DNA of 64,000 bases, taken from contig NZ_CANLTU010000003.1 in assembly GCF_947494125.1 (NCBI RefSeq), positions 310,001 to 374,000 on the forward strand, in the 5' to 3' direction. The notes under the pieces were generated by a model. The model did no database searches, was not told where the DNA came from, and saw only the letters and a list, made by a program, of their open reading frames with translations. A program made the position numbers and the translations under genes. The number at the start of each line of letters is the position of its first letter. Positions within the stretch are counted from its first letter, which is position 1. Below, piece after piece: positions 45,129-54,184 of the stretch. The DNA comes from an uncultured Tenacibaculum sp. GTDB taxonomy: Bacteria > Bacteroidota > Bacteroidia > Flavobacteriales > Flavobacteriaceae.

Positions 45129-46508
45129 TTATTTATTTTCTTTTTTCCAATCTTTTTTAAAAGTACACGCTTTATAATCGTTACCTAACTTTATATAAGT
45201 TTCTTGGATTTTATCTTTCGACCATTTAACAACTTCTTCTTCTTTCTTTTTTGCTAAAGCAAATTGTTGCATTCTAACATAATCTTTTACTAGGTCTGCC
45301 TTATGAGTTTCTGTTTTGTTTTTTAAGTATATAACTTTATACATTTTTTCCCCCTCACGAGTTTCATCATAAAAAACATCCGATAAATCACCTTTTTTAA
45401 GCTCACTAATTCTACCAAATAAATCTGGAGGCATTCTTGTTAACTCAAATGTTTTTTCATTTGTATATGGATTTATTATTAAACCTCCGTTATTTTTTGT
45501 GTCCTCATCCTCAGAGTATTTCTTTGCAGCTTCTTCAAAAGTTATTTTTCCTTCTTTTAAATCTGCTATAATTTTTTCAATTTGCTCTTTTGTTTCTTTT
45601 AACTTTTCGTCTGCTATCTCTGGCTGCATTAATATATGAGACACATCTCTTCCTTTTCCTTTTACTTTATTAAGTAAAACAATATGATATCCAAAAGGAG
45701 ATTTAAAAGGTTCAGAAATCTCTCCTTCTTCTAATGAAAAAGCCACTTCTTTAAACTCTTTTACAAAACCAGTTTCTTTAGTTATTACCCCCATAGCACC
45801 TCCATTTTGAGCAACACTTGGGTCATCTGAATTTATAATTGCTTTTAATTTAAAACTTGCTCCGCCTTCTACTTGCTTTTTAATTTCATTAAGCTTATTT
45901 ATAATACGATCATTTTCTTCTTTAGTTGGTTCTGCTTTTAACACCAATTGAGCTATCTCTACTTCAGCAGGTATTTCTGGTAACTCGTTTTTATCTTCTA
46001 AACCTTTAAAATAAACACGAACTTCTTCTGGAGTTACATCAACTTTTTCTGTAATTTTCTGTTGCTCTTTTTCTATAAGAAGATTTTCTTTTTGAACCCT
46101 ACCTAATTCTTTCTTTAAATCTTCAATATCATTAAAACCATAAGCTTTAATTACTTTTTCTTCACTTCCATACTCATTAGTAAAATAAGCAATACTTCTT
46201 TGAACTCTTGAGTCGATATCAGCTTGAGCAACAGTTACACTATCAATTACTGCATGATGCGCTAATAATTTTTGCTGCATTAATTCTTCTAACATTTCAC
46301 AGTCAGAAATTTTTATCTTCCCTTCACTTCTTAATTCAACTTCTTGTTTGAATTTATCTATGTCAGAATCTAAAACAATATTTTTACCTATTACTACTGC
46401 TACTCCGTCTATTTTAGCCTGTTGAGCATTTACAACTCCTAAACTAGCTAAAAAAAAGGTGAATAAAATACTAGTATTCTTTAAAGTTTTTGTTTTGAAT
46501 TGCATCAT
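45129..46508 (-). CDS. SurA-like periplasmic peptidyl-prolyl isomerase, two parvulin domains
   Basis: The 459-residue protein has a signal peptide ending near GVVNAQQ. A SurA N-terminal chaperone region (DGVAVVIGKNIVLDSDIDKFKQEV) is followed by a first parvulin domain (about 180-280, GGAMGVITKETGF and EPFKSPFGYHIVLLNKV) and a second, more divergent one (about 285-385). It helps fold outer-membrane beta-barrel proteins. Its start overlaps the end of the preceding lipoprotein gene by 38 bp, so translation is coupled. Confidence 0.9.
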   Translation of the reverse strand: MMQFKTKTLKNTSILFTFFLASLGVVNAQQAKIDGVAVVIGKNIVLDSDIDKFKQEVELRSEGKIKISDCEMLEELMQQKLLAHHAVIDSVTVAQADIDSRVQRSIAYFTNEYGSEEKVIKAYGFNDIEDLKKELGRVQKENLLIEKEQQKITEKVDVTPEEVRVYFKGLEDKNELPEIPAEVEIAQLVLKAEPTKEENDRIINKLNEIKKQVEGGASFKLKAIINSDDPSVAQNGGAMGVITKETGFVKEFKEVAFSLEEGEISEPFKSPFGYHIVLLNKVKGKGRDVSHILMQPEIADEKLKETKEQIEKIIADLKEGKITFEEAAKKYSEDEDTKNNGGLIINPYTNEKTFELTRMPPDLFGRISELKKGDLSDVFYDETREGEKMYKVIYLKNKTETHKADLVKDYVRMQQFALAKKKEEEVVKWSKDKIQETYIKLGNDYKACTFKKDWKKENK

Positions 46509-47328
46509 TTATCAGCGTTTTTTCTATCTCTCTAATTAATTCTAATTTTCTTTTGTGTAAAATAATTTGCTTAATCCTTGAACTTACAAATGTTAAGGGT
46601 GCCGTAGCATTTTTTGGTAACATATTTTTTACAGCGACCAAATATACTCCTAAACTATCTTCTTTTTGTATGTATTTGGATATTTTTAACAAATTTTGCC
46701 TCGTTTCTCTCTGAAATGGAGCAATACTTTTCTTTAGATAATCTATTGTTACCCAAGTTGAGTCTTGTAATCGGTAAGATTTAAAATTTAACAAATAGCT
46801 TTCTAAGTCTTCTTTATCTTCTTCTTTATTAGATTTAAACTTTTTTATCGTCTCTTCTTTATCTAAAAAATCTTTACCAAAATGTACATATTCAAACTGT
46901 AATAATTCTTCATTTAATTTAAAATTATCTTTATTTTTCTGGTAATAAGAATCTATTTCAGTCTCTGTTACTATTGTATCTAATTGTTGCTTTATTAAAC
47001 GTTCTTTATAGCCATTTATATATAAACTCTTTTTATAATCGTTTACTAAACTCTCTATTTTTTCACTATTTACTTCTGAAATATTTTCTTCTGCCTTGGC
47101 TAATAATAATTGTTGTTTTGCCCAAGAATTAATTAATCCTTTTACTATTACCAAACTATCTTTAGTAGTTATTCCTTTTGGTAATAAACTCTCTATATCT
47201 TTTTTATATAGATTTTTATTATAAACCGTTGCTATGGGTTTATCTTCTCTAAATTTTTCAGTTTTTAAACTAATTAAATCACAAGAAACAATCATTAATA
47301 ACGCAATAAGAAAAAATATTTGTTTCAT
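46471..47328 (-). CDS. SurA-like lipoprotein without a parvulin domain
   Basis: The 285-residue protein has its lipobox at Cys16 (LMIVSCDLI). The body starts like a SurA/PpiD chaperone module (DKPIATVYNKNLYKKDIESLLP, GLINSWAKQQLLLAKAEENI, and KERLIKQQLDTIVTETEIDSYYQKN), but no rotamase signature such as GG..G or SPFGYHI is present in the rest. It is probably a chaperone-only member of the operon, anchored in a membrane. It lies 2 bp after the 534-residue isomerase gene and overlaps the next gene. Confidence 0.8.
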   Translation of the reverse strand: MKQIFFLIALLMIVSCDLISLKTEKFREDKPIATVYNKNLYKKDIESLLPKGITTKDSLVIVKGLINSWAKQQLLLAKAEENISEVNSEKIESLVNDYKKSLYINGYKERLIKQQLDTIVTETEIDSYYQKNKDNFKLNEELLQFEYVHFGKDFLDKEETIKKFKSNKEEDKEDLESYLLNFKSYRLQDSTWVTIDYLKKSIAPFQRETRQNLLKISKYIQKEDSLGVYLVAVKNMLPKNATAPLTFVSSRIKQIILHKRKLELIREIEKTLINDAIQNKNFKEY

Positions 47329-47330
47329 TT

Positions 47331-48935
47331 TTATTGATTAAATGTTTTTTTAAACTTCTTTAATTCTCTTTCTCTTATTCTAATTTTATTATTTTCTCTC
47401 AAATTTTTAACCCATTCTTTTTCTAACTTCTTTTGGTAATCATTCATCACGTGCCCTCTTACTTCTTCAAACTTTTTATTCTTGTACTTTGATTTATTTA
47501 ATCTATACAATTCTTTCAATTCTAAAGTGTCTTTAGATGCTCTATTCCAAATCTTTCGTTGCATTAAATCAAATAACAATAACCCTTCTTTGTATTCTAA
47601 TAAAACATTTCTATACTCTGGCTCTTTGTTTATTAAGTCGTTTTTAAAATATTCTATTATTTGAATATTCTTAAATTTCTCATACAACGTTTTTACATCA
47701 TGATTATGTTTATGACCGATGTAGTTCATAAAATCTTTTTGCAATACTTTTTTATTATTTATAGAAAACAAAACTTCTTTTAGCTTTTGGTTTTCTAACA
47801 TATGTGTATTCGTATTCAAAAAAACGTTAAGGGCTTTTTTATATTCAACTATCTTATACTCTTTTTTTAATTTATTCAATACAGCTTGTTTAGATAAACC
47901 GGCTCTATTTGACTTTTTCACTTTTTTGGTTAATTCATTTTTAATATCATCAAACGAACCAACTGGGTATTTTTTTAATAATTTCACTATATGCCATCCA
48001 TATTTAGTTTTAAATGGCTTACTGTAATCTCCTTCTTTTTCTAATTTTCTTACCACATTCTCAAAACTCTCTACCATTTTACCAGTTCCAAATCTTGGTA
48101 ATTTACCTCCTAAAGAAGCTGTTCCTCTATCTTCTGAATATTTTTCAGCTATTTTATTAAAATTAGCTCCAGTTTTTAATGCTTTATAAAGTGAATCAAC
48201 TTTCTCTTTACCTCTTTCCGTTTTATTAATTAATATATGAGCTACTTCAAACTCTCCTTTAGATTCTCTTTTTCCTGTAACTTTTAAAATATGATATCCA
48301 AATCTTGTTTTAAACGGCTTAGAAACCTCATTTAGCTTTGTTTTATAAGCTGCATCTTCAAATGGATACACCATTGTAAATGCAGAAAAACAACCTAAAT
48401 CTCCTCCATTTATTTTTGCTGATGGATCTTCTGATGCTTCTTTTGCTACTTTTTCAAAAGATTCTCCAGACAATATCCTTTTTCTAACCTCCTCTATTCT
48501 TTTATAAAAAACTAAAGTGTCCTTTTCTTTCCTTTTTTTTGGAAACTTAATTAAAATATGACTCGCTCTAACTTCTTTAGTTGTTCTATGATAAGCTTCT
48601 TTTATAAGTCTATTTAAATACTCATTATCCTGTAAATATGGAGCTATTAATTGTTTTTTATAACCTTCTAATTCTCTTTTATAAGCTTTTAAAGTATCTA
48701 GCTTTAAACCATATGCTTCTTTTACTTTTAATTTATAGTTAATATAGAGCTCAAGATACTTATCAATATCTTTAGATTCGTCATCTTCTAAAACAGCTAA
48801 ATTTTTCTCATATACTTGTTTAAATTCTGAAACCATTACTGGTTCGTTATTAATTCGAAATAGCTCTTTTTCTTTTTGAGCAAAAGAAATTGAACTTACA
48901 AAACACACGAAAAAATATAAAAACTGTTTTCTCAT
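47331..48935 (-). CDS. Periplasmic peptidyl-prolyl isomerase with two parvulin domains
   Basis: The 534-residue protein has a signal peptide (FLYFFVCFVSSISFAQ), an N-terminal helical region and two parvulin domains. The first is at about 120-215 (EVRASHILIKFPKK, GGDLGCFSAFTMVYPFEDAAY, KTRFGYHILKV) and the second at about 225-320 (EVAHILINKTERG, GGKLPRFGTGKMVESFE, KTKYGWHIVKL). The C-terminal 200 residues are a Lys-rich helical chaperone-like part. It probably assists outer-membrane protein folding along with the two following genes, and starts 1 bp after the DUF493 gene stop. Confidence 0.9.
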   Translation of the reverse strand: MRKQFLYFFVCFVSSISFAQKEKELFRINNEPVMVSEFKQVYEKNLAVLEDDESKDIDKYLELYINYKLKVKEAYGLKLDTLKAYKRELEGYKKQLIAPYLQDNEYLNRLIKEAYHRTTKEVRASHILIKFPKKRKEKDTLVFYKRIEEVRKRILSGESFEKVAKEASEDPSAKINGGDLGCFSAFTMVYPFEDAAYKTKLNEVSKPFKTRFGYHILKVTGKRESKGEFEVAHILINKTERGKEKVDSLYKALKTGANFNKIAEKYSEDRGTASLGGKLPRFGTGKMVESFENVVRKLEKEGDYSKPFKTKYGWHIVKLLKKYPVGSFDDIKNELTKKVKKSNRAGLSKQAVLNKLKKEYKIVEYKKALNVFLNTNTHMLENQKLKEVLFSINNKKVLQKDFMNYIGHKHNHDVKTLYEKFKNIQIIEYFKNDLINKEPEYRNVLLEYKEGLLLFDLMQRKIWNRASKDTLELKELYRLNKSKYKNKKFEEVRGHVMNDYQKKLEKEWVKNLRENNKIRIRERELKKFKKTFNQ

Positions 48936-48936
48936 T

Positions 48937-49218
48937 TTACAACGATATTATTCCTTTAATGGCTTCTGCTTTTTTATAATATGATATTACTTCATCTGCT
49001 TCTTTTACCTTTAAATGTATAGAAACACTAACATATTTACCTGTTTTCGATTTTTTTGTATCTATAACAGCTCCGCCTTCATTAAATAATTCTTTTACCT
49101 CTTCTACTTGGTTACCATCTGTAGGAACAATAAATTTATATAAATATTTAGCAGGAAACTTAGTTGTATCCTCTAATTGTGCTTTTAACTTAATATAAAA
49201 CGCTTCTCTATCTGACAT
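48937..49218 (-). CDS. DUF493 (YbeD-like) family protein
   Basis: The 93-residue protein has an ACT-like alpha-beta fold: FYIKLKAQLEDTTKFPAKYLYKFIVPTDGNQVEEVKELF, then KTGKYVSVSIHLKVKEADEVISYYKKA. It matches DUF493/YbeD, a small regulatory-looking family of unknown role. I use the ATG at 49218 (MSDREAFY), since the open frame further upstream adds a Lys/Asn-rich piece not usual for the family. It heads the parvulin chaperone operon. Confidence 0.82.
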   Translation of the reverse strand: MSDREAFYIKLKAQLEDTTKFPAKYLYKFIVPTDGNQVEEVKELFNEGGAVIDTKKSKTGKYVSVSIHLKVKEADEVISYYKKAEAIKGIISL

Positions 49219-49313
49219 ATTTTTATTTTTTAATAAACTTTTCATCATAAAATGTATTAAAAATGATGAAAAACAAAATTACACTATTTATTACATTTAT
49301 AAATTGAAACTTT

Positions 49314-49321
49314 TATTTTTG
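49314..49321 (+). promoter_or_regulatory. Candidate -7 element directly at the start of the AAA_28 gene
   Basis: TATTTTTG matches TAnnTTTG and ends only 4 bp before the ATG at 49326, with TTA 20 bp upstream. If used, transcription would begin at or very near the start codon, giving a leaderless mRNA. Confidence 0.45.
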
Positions 49322-49325
49322 CCAC

Positions 49326-49868
49326 ATGCAACAAAAAATAGTAATTATAGGAGGTCCTGGTACTGGAAAGTCTTCAATTTTAAGAGAGTTTATAAAACAA
49401 GGATATGAATGTATGCCTGAAATATCAAGAGAAGTAACTCTTAAAGCTCAAAAAGAAGGAATAGATCAATTGTTTTTAGAACAACCTTTATTGTTTAGCC
49501 AAATGCTATTAGAAGGAAGAGAACAACAATATCTTGATGCTCAAAAAAATGAAGATTCTATTATATTTTTTGATAGAGGAATTCCTGATGTTCATGCCTA
49601 TATGAATTTTTTAGGTAACGATTACCCTCCTATTTATAAAGAGAAAAGTAATAAATATTTATATAATAAAGTATTTATGTGCGCGCCTTGGGAAGCCATT
49701 TATAAATCGGATAACGAGCGTTACGAAACCTTTGAACAAGCTGTAAAAATTGATACTTTTTTAAAAGAAGCTTACGAAGAAATAGGGTACGAGATTATTA
49801 ATGTTCCTTTTGGAACTGTGAAAGAACGTTGCGATTTTATTTTACACTCGTTAAAAAACAATGTATGA
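49326..49868 (+). CDS. P-loop NTPase, AAA_28 family (nucleoside/nicotinamide kinase-like)
   Basis: The 180-residue protein has Walker A IIGGPGTGKSSILREF near residue 9, YECMPEISREVTLKAQKEG, and the Walker B-like IIFFDRGIPDVHAYMNFLG. This is the AAA_28 pattern of small kinases related to NadR ribosylnicotinamide kinase, but the substrate is unassigned. Its 3' end overlaps the recQ gene by 8 bp, so the two are co-translated. Confidence 0.82.
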   Translation: MQQKIVIIGGPGTGKSSILREFIKQGYECMPEISREVTLKAQKEGIDQLFLEQPLLFSQMLLEGREQQYLDAQKNEDSIIFFDRGIPDVHAYMNFLGNDYPPIYKEKSNKYLYNKVFMCAPWEAIYKSDNERYETFEQAVKIDTFLKEAYEEIGYEIINVPFGTVKERCDFILHSLKNNV

Positions 49869-51747
49869 TGAATCTTTAAAAATATTAAACCAATACTGGG
49901 GACATACATCTTTTAGATTTCCTCAACAAGAAATAATTTCTTCTGTTTTAGAAGGAAAAAATACGATTGCTTTATTACCAACTGGAGGTGGTAAATCTAT
50001 TTGCTTTCAGATTCCTGCCTTACTAAAAGATGGAGTTTGTATTGTTATTTCTCCATTAGTTGCTTTAATGCAAGATCAAGTAACTAATTTAAATGACAAG
50101 GGTATAAAAGCTACCATAATTCCTTCTGGAAGTTCTCAAGATAATATTATTACTCTATTTGATAATATTAAATTTGGAAGAACAAAGTTTTTATACCTAT
50201 CACCCGAGAGGTTGCAATCTCGCTTTATTCAAGAAAAAATAAAGCAACTCAATGTAAATTTAATAGCTATAGATGAAGCGCATTGTATTTCTGAATGGGG
50301 ACACGATTTTCGTCCTTCTTATCAAAATATTACGATCTTAAAAGATTTACATCCAAACACAAATATTATAGCATTAACAGCTACTGCAACCAATAAGGTA
50401 ATTAATGATATTATTGGTTCATTAGATATAGAAAACCCTCAAGTATTTAAAAAATCTTTTTATCGTAAGAATTTAGCTTATCAAATTTTTAAAACTGATA
50501 ATAAACTTGGTAAACTAAAACAAATTTTCACAAAAACAAAAGCACCTGCTATTGTTTACGTAAACTCTAGAGTAAAAACTAAAGAGATAAGTTCCTTTTT
50601 AAATGCAAATGGTTTTAAAAGTAGTTTTTATCATGGAGGATTATCATCCATAGAAAAACAAATTTCTTTTGATAATTGGATGCGAGAAGAAACTCCAATT
50701 ATTGTAGCTACTAATGCTTTTGGAATGGGGATTGACAAACCCAATGTACGTGTAGTTGTTCATTTAAATTTACCATCATCTATAGAAAACTATATTCAAG
50801 AAGCTGGTCGTGGAGGAAGAAATGGAAACAAAGCATTTTCAGTTGCATTAACCAATGAAAGTGATATTAAACTTAGTAAAGAATTATTAAAAAAATCTTC
50901 ACCAACTATAGAAGAAATAAAAATAGTTCATCAAAAATTGTATCAACATTTTCAAATAGCCAAAGGAGAACTTATTGAAAGTAGTTTTAATTTTAATCTT
51001 TTAGAGTTTTCTAATAAATATAAGTTAGCTGCCAATAAAACATATAATGCTTTACAAATTTTAAATAGTAATAGTATTATTGAATTAAATAATAACTTTA
51101 ATCAAAAATCTACTGTTCAATTTGTTGTTTCAAGTAAACAAATTTTATCTCATTATAACAAAAACCCTTCTTCAAAAAACTTTATACAAAGCCTATTACG
51201 TTTGTATGGTGGTATTTTTGAAAATCCGGTAAAAATCGACGAGTTTTATATTGCTAAAAAAACAGGTGTTACTTCTTGGTTTGTTATTAAAGAATTAGAG
51301 CGTATGTCGGATAATGGTTTCGTTGAATATAATAAAGCCACTAATGATTCTGAATTATTTTTTCTTCACCCTAGAGAGGATGATAGAACCATTAATAATG
51401 TATCAAAAAGTATTAAACTTTATTTAGCTCAGAAAGAACAAAAAAATAAAGATTTAATTACCTTTATAAAGAACAATTCAGTTTGCAGAAGCATACAATT
51501 ATTATCATACTTTGATGAAACCTCATCTAATAAATGTGGTATTTGTGATGTTTGTTTACAAAACAAACATAAAGTACCTATAGATTCTAATGAAATTATT
51601 ACTTTATTAAAGAATTATAAAGAATTAACAGTTCAGGAAATGAGTATACTTCTAAAGCTAAATGAAGCAAACATTTTAATACTTTTGCGCGAATTGTTAT
51701 CTGAAGAAAAAATTAACGTTATAAACAACAAATACTTTTTAATATAA
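49861..51747 (+). CDS. recQ: ATP-dependent DNA helicase of the RecQ family
   Basis: The 628-residue helicase has the motif-0 region HTSFRFPQQEIISSVLEGKN, Walker A LLPTGGGKSICFQIP, motif II AIDEAHCISEWGHDFRPSY, motif III ALTATATNKV and motif VI IQEAGRGGRNG. The zinc-binding cysteines occur late, as KCGICDVCLQ near residue 560, after an insert region of about 150 residues. A winged-helix-like tail follows, and an HRDC domain is not evident. RecQ unwinds recombination intermediates. It overlaps the preceding kinase gene and abuts fmt (stop at 51747, ATG at 51748). Confidence 0.9.
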   Translation: MYDESLKILNQYWGHTSFRFPQQEIISSVLEGKNTIALLPTGGGKSICFQIPALLKDGVCIVISPLVALMQDQVTNLNDKGIKATIIPSGSSQDNIITLFDNIKFGRTKFLYLSPERLQSRFIQEKIKQLNVNLIAIDEAHCISEWGHDFRPSYQNITILKDLHPNTNIIALTATATNKVINDIIGSLDIENPQVFKKSFYRKNLAYQIFKTDNKLGKLKQIFTKTKAPAIVYVNSRVKTKEISSFLNANGFKSSFYHGGLSSIEKQISFDNWMREETPIIVATNAFGMGIDKPNVRVVVHLNLPSSIENYIQEAGRGGRNGNKAFSVALTNESDIKLSKELLKKSSPTIEEIKIVHQKLYQHFQIAKGELIESSFNFNLLEFSNKYKLAANKTYNALQILNSNSIIELNNNFNQKSTVQFVVSSKQILSHYNKNPSSKNFIQSLLRLYGGIFENPVKIDEFYIAKKTGVTSWFVIKELERMSDNGFVEYNKATNDSELFFLHPREDDRTINNVSKSIKLYLAQKEQKNKDLITFIKNNSVCRSIQLLSYFDETSSNKCGICDVCLQNKHKVPIDSNEIITLLKNYKELTVQEMSILLKLNEANILILLRELLSEEKINVINNKYFLI

Positions 51748-52692
51748 ATGAAAGATTTACGCATCGTTTTTATGGGAACTCCAGAGTTCGCTGTAACCAT
51801 TTTAAAACACCTAGTTGAAAATGATTATAATGTTGTTGGAGTAATTACTGCGGTAGATAAACCAGCAGGTAGAGGTCGTAAACTAAATCAATCAGCAGTA
51901 AAAAAGTATGCTCTTTCTCAAAACTTACCAATTCTTCAACCAAAGAATTTAAAAAATGAAGAATTTCAGGAAGATTTAAAAAAATGGAACGCCAATTTAC
52001 AAATTGTAGTTGCCTTTAGAATGCTTCCAAAAACTGTTTGGTCTATGCCTGCTTTTGGAACTTTTAACTTACATGCTTCTTTATTACCAGAATACCGTGG
52101 GGCTGCACCTATAAATTGGGCTATTATAAATGGAGAAACTAAAACAGGAGTAACAACTTTCTTTATTGACGATAAAATTGATACTGGAGAAATTATATTA
52201 CAAAAAGAAGTTTCTATTGAAAATAACGAAATCTTAGGGCAACTGCATGATAAATTAATGTACCTAGGAGCAAACTTAGTCGCAGAAACTGTAGATTTAA
52301 TAGCTAAAGGAGATGTGCAAACTACTAAACAGCCAGAATTAGAAGAAAAATCTGCTCCAAAGTTGAATCCACTTAATTGTAAGATTGATTGGTCTAAACC
52401 TTTAGAAGATATTTATAATCATATTCGTGGGTTGAATCCATATCCAGCGGCTTGGACGACAATAAAAAACGGAGATGAAGAAATTTCTGCTAAAATATAT
52501 GGAGCTAGTAAAGAGTTATCTTCTCATAATTTAGAATATGGAACTATTATTACTTCAAAAAAAGAGTTAAAAGTAGCAACAAAAGAAGGTTACCTTATTA
52601 TAGAACAAATTAAAATTTCAGGTAAAAAATTAATGGATTCAAAAAGTTTGTTAAACGGTTTTCAGTTTAAAGAAAACTCAAAAGCGCTGTAG
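51748..52692 (+). CDS. fmt: Methionyl-tRNA formyltransferase
   Basis: The 314-residue enzyme has the formyl-transferase core (RIVFMGTPEFAVTILKHL; FGTFNLHASLLPEYRGAAPINWAIINGE; GVTTFFIDDKIDTGEIIL, with the catalytic Asn/His/Asp set) and the C-terminal OB-like domain (PYPAAWTT). It formylates Met-tRNAi for translation initiation. It starts immediately after the recQ stop. Length is normal. Confidence 0.95.
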   Translation: MKDLRIVFMGTPEFAVTILKHLVENDYNVVGVITAVDKPAGRGRKLNQSAVKKYALSQNLPILQPKNLKNEEFQEDLKKWNANLQIVVAFRMLPKTVWSMPAFGTFNLHASLLPEYRGAAPINWAIINGETKTGVTTFFIDDKIDTGEIILQKEVSIENNEILGQLHDKLMYLGANLVAETVDLIAKGDVQTTKQPELEEKSAPKLNPLNCKIDWSKPLEDIYNHIRGLNPYPAAWTTIKNGDEEISAKIYGASKELSSHNLEYGTIITSKKELKVATKEGYLIIEQIKISGKKLMDSKSLLNGFQFKENSKAL

Positions 52693-52795
52693 CCCTTTGT
52701 TTATAGGCTTTTAGCTTTTTCAGTAAAAAACAACTGGGGTTATTAACAATTACCCCCTATTTATTAACAAAACCTTGTTTTTTTTGAGTGATTTC

Positions 52796-52825
52796 TTGCA
52801 CAATCCCGCATTCCGTCTATATTTG
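52796..52825 (+). promoter_or_regulatory. Complete Bacteroidota-type promoter of the HU gene
   Basis: TTG at 52796-52798, a 19-bp spacer, and TATATTTG at 52818-52825 fit the consensus TTG-N19-TAnnTTTG exactly. It lies 52 bp upstream of the hup ATG, implying a leader of about 48 nt. It is the cleanest promoter in the window. Confidence 0.85.
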
Positions 52826-52877
52826 TTGAGCTATTAAGCAATAAAACATTAATTAATTTTTAAAACTTATTAAAATT

Positions 52878-53150
52878 ATGAACAAATCAGATTTAATCGA
52901 TGCTATGGCTGCTGACGCAGGAATTTCAAAAGCTGCTGCTAAAGCTGCATTAGATTCTTTAACTTCTAACGTAACTAAGTCTTTAAAGGATGGTAACAAA
53001 GTTGCTTTAGTTGGATGGGGAACTTGGTCTGTTTCTGAGAGAGCTGCTAGAACTGGTAGAAACCCTCAAACTGGAAAAGAAATTCAAATCGCTGCTAAAA
53101 ATGTAGTTAAGTTTAAAGCTGGAGCTGGTTTAGCTGACTCTGTAAACTAA
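52878..53150 (+). CDS. hup: HU family DNA-binding protein
   Basis: The 90-residue protein is a full [52 protein letters not shown] (the Pro of RNPQTG at the DNA-intercalating arm), and [12 protein letters not shown] at the end. It compacts and bends DNA. It has its own strong promoter and a GNRA-loop terminator, consistent with high-level single-gene expression. GC is higher than that of the neighbouring genes, as expected for a highly expressed gene. Confidence 0.96.
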   Translation: MNKSDLIDAMAADAGISKAAAKAALDSLTSNVTKSLKDGNKVALVGWGTWSVSERAARTGRNPQTGKEIQIAAKNVVKFKAGAGLADSVN

Positions 53151-53171
53151 GACTTCTTTCGAAACATATTT

Positions 53172-53207
53172 AAAACAGCATTTAGGCAACTAAATGCTGT
53201 TTTTGTA
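53172..53207 (+). terminator. Intrinsic terminator of the HU gene
   Basis: Perfect 14-bp arms (53172-53185 and 53190-53203) enclose a GCAA tetraloop of the GNRA type and run into T's. Confidence 0.95.
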
Positions 53208-53272
53208 TATAAAAGTGTCACAAAATAGTTTTATAGGTTGTCTATTAGATATAAACTTAAAAACACAAAAAA

Positions 53273-54046
53273 ATGAAAAATATAATTACGTTAGCTACAT
53301 TTTTATTTTGCTTAACAACTTTTGCTCAAAAAAATGTGAGCGCTTCAGATATTATTAGAGACGTTAAAAACGGAAAAGCTGTAAATATTTCTAACGCTAC
53401 TATTAATGGGGTTTTAGATTTTACTTTTATGAATGAAGCTTTACCTAAATTACCAAAGAGAAAGCGTTGGTGGAATAATGGTGGTTCTAATACTATTGAA
53501 AAGCAGATTACGAATAAAGTATCTTTTACAAACTGTACATTTTCCGATGATGTTTTAGCATATATTCCTCATGAAAAAAGTGGATACACTTTTATAGCTA
53601 ATTTTGAAGACACTGTAACATTTAGAGATTGTATTTTTAAACAAAAAGCCATGTTTAAATACTCTGATTTTGAGAGCGATACTGATTTCTCAAATACAAA
53701 ATTCAACAACGACTCAACTTTTAAGTATGCAAAATTTGATAGAGAAATTACTTTTGAAAACACTTTTTTTGATGAGCCTGCAACATTTAAGTATGCTGAA
53801 TTTAAAAGGTTTGTAAGTTTTTCAAACTCTGTTTTTAATGAAAGTGCTATTTTCAAATATTCAGAATTTAATGATGGTGTTTCTTTTAGAAATGTAAAAT
53901 TTCAAGAAGATTTAAATATTAAATACACCAAAGTTCATGGTAAATTTGACATTACCAATATGGAAGTAGCTTATGATATAGACTCTAAGTACACTAAAAT
54001 AAATGGTAGAAGTTTTAGTAAACATTTATTGAAAAGTAAAAACTAA
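53273..54046 (+). CDS. Secreted pentapeptide-like repeat protein with a 22-residue period
   Basis: The 257-residue protein has a signal peptide ending near CLTTFAQ. From about residue 120 it carries four to five near-exact 22-residue units, such as FNNDSTFKYAKFDREITFENTF and FDEPATFKYAEFKRFVSFSN. Phe occurs at unit positions 1, 7, 12 and 18, a 6-5-6-5 spacing instead of the strict five of a classical pentapeptide repeat. This suggests a right-handed beta-helix with 22-residue coils. Location is periplasmic or secreted. No function is known. It is a single gene flanked by terminators. Confidence 0.82.
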   Translation: MKNIITLATFLFCLTTFAQKNVSASDIIRDVKNGKAVNISNATINGVLDFTFMNEALPKLPKRKRWWNNGGSNTIEKQITNKVSFTNCTFSDDVLAYIPHEKSGYTFIANFEDTVTFRDCIFKQKAMFKYSDFESDTDFSNTKFNNDSTFKYAKFDREITFENTFFDEPATFKYAEFKRFVSFSNSVFNESAIFKYSEFNDGVSFRNVKFQEDLNIKYTKVHGKFDITNMEVAYDIDSKYTKINGRSFSKHLLKSKN

Positions 54047-54064
54047 TTTCCTTATAAAATATAT

Positions 54065-54100
54065 AAAGACTCGCAATAGTTTATTGCGAGTCTTTTTTTT
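54065..54100 (+). terminator. Intrinsic terminator of the repeat-protein gene
   Basis: Perfect 14-bp arms (54065-54078 and 54082-54095) with a 3-nt loop are followed by T's. Confidence 0.95.
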
Positions 54101-54184
54101 GTTTAAAAAATTATATTGATTCTTGTTACATAACTCACTAATTTCGTTAACCCTTTAATATAAATTCTTAACTAAAATTTAAAA

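Noticed and set aside
52693..52735. Possible terminator after fmt (agccctttgtttataggct)
   Set aside because: The stem has only about four good pairs and no strong T-run.
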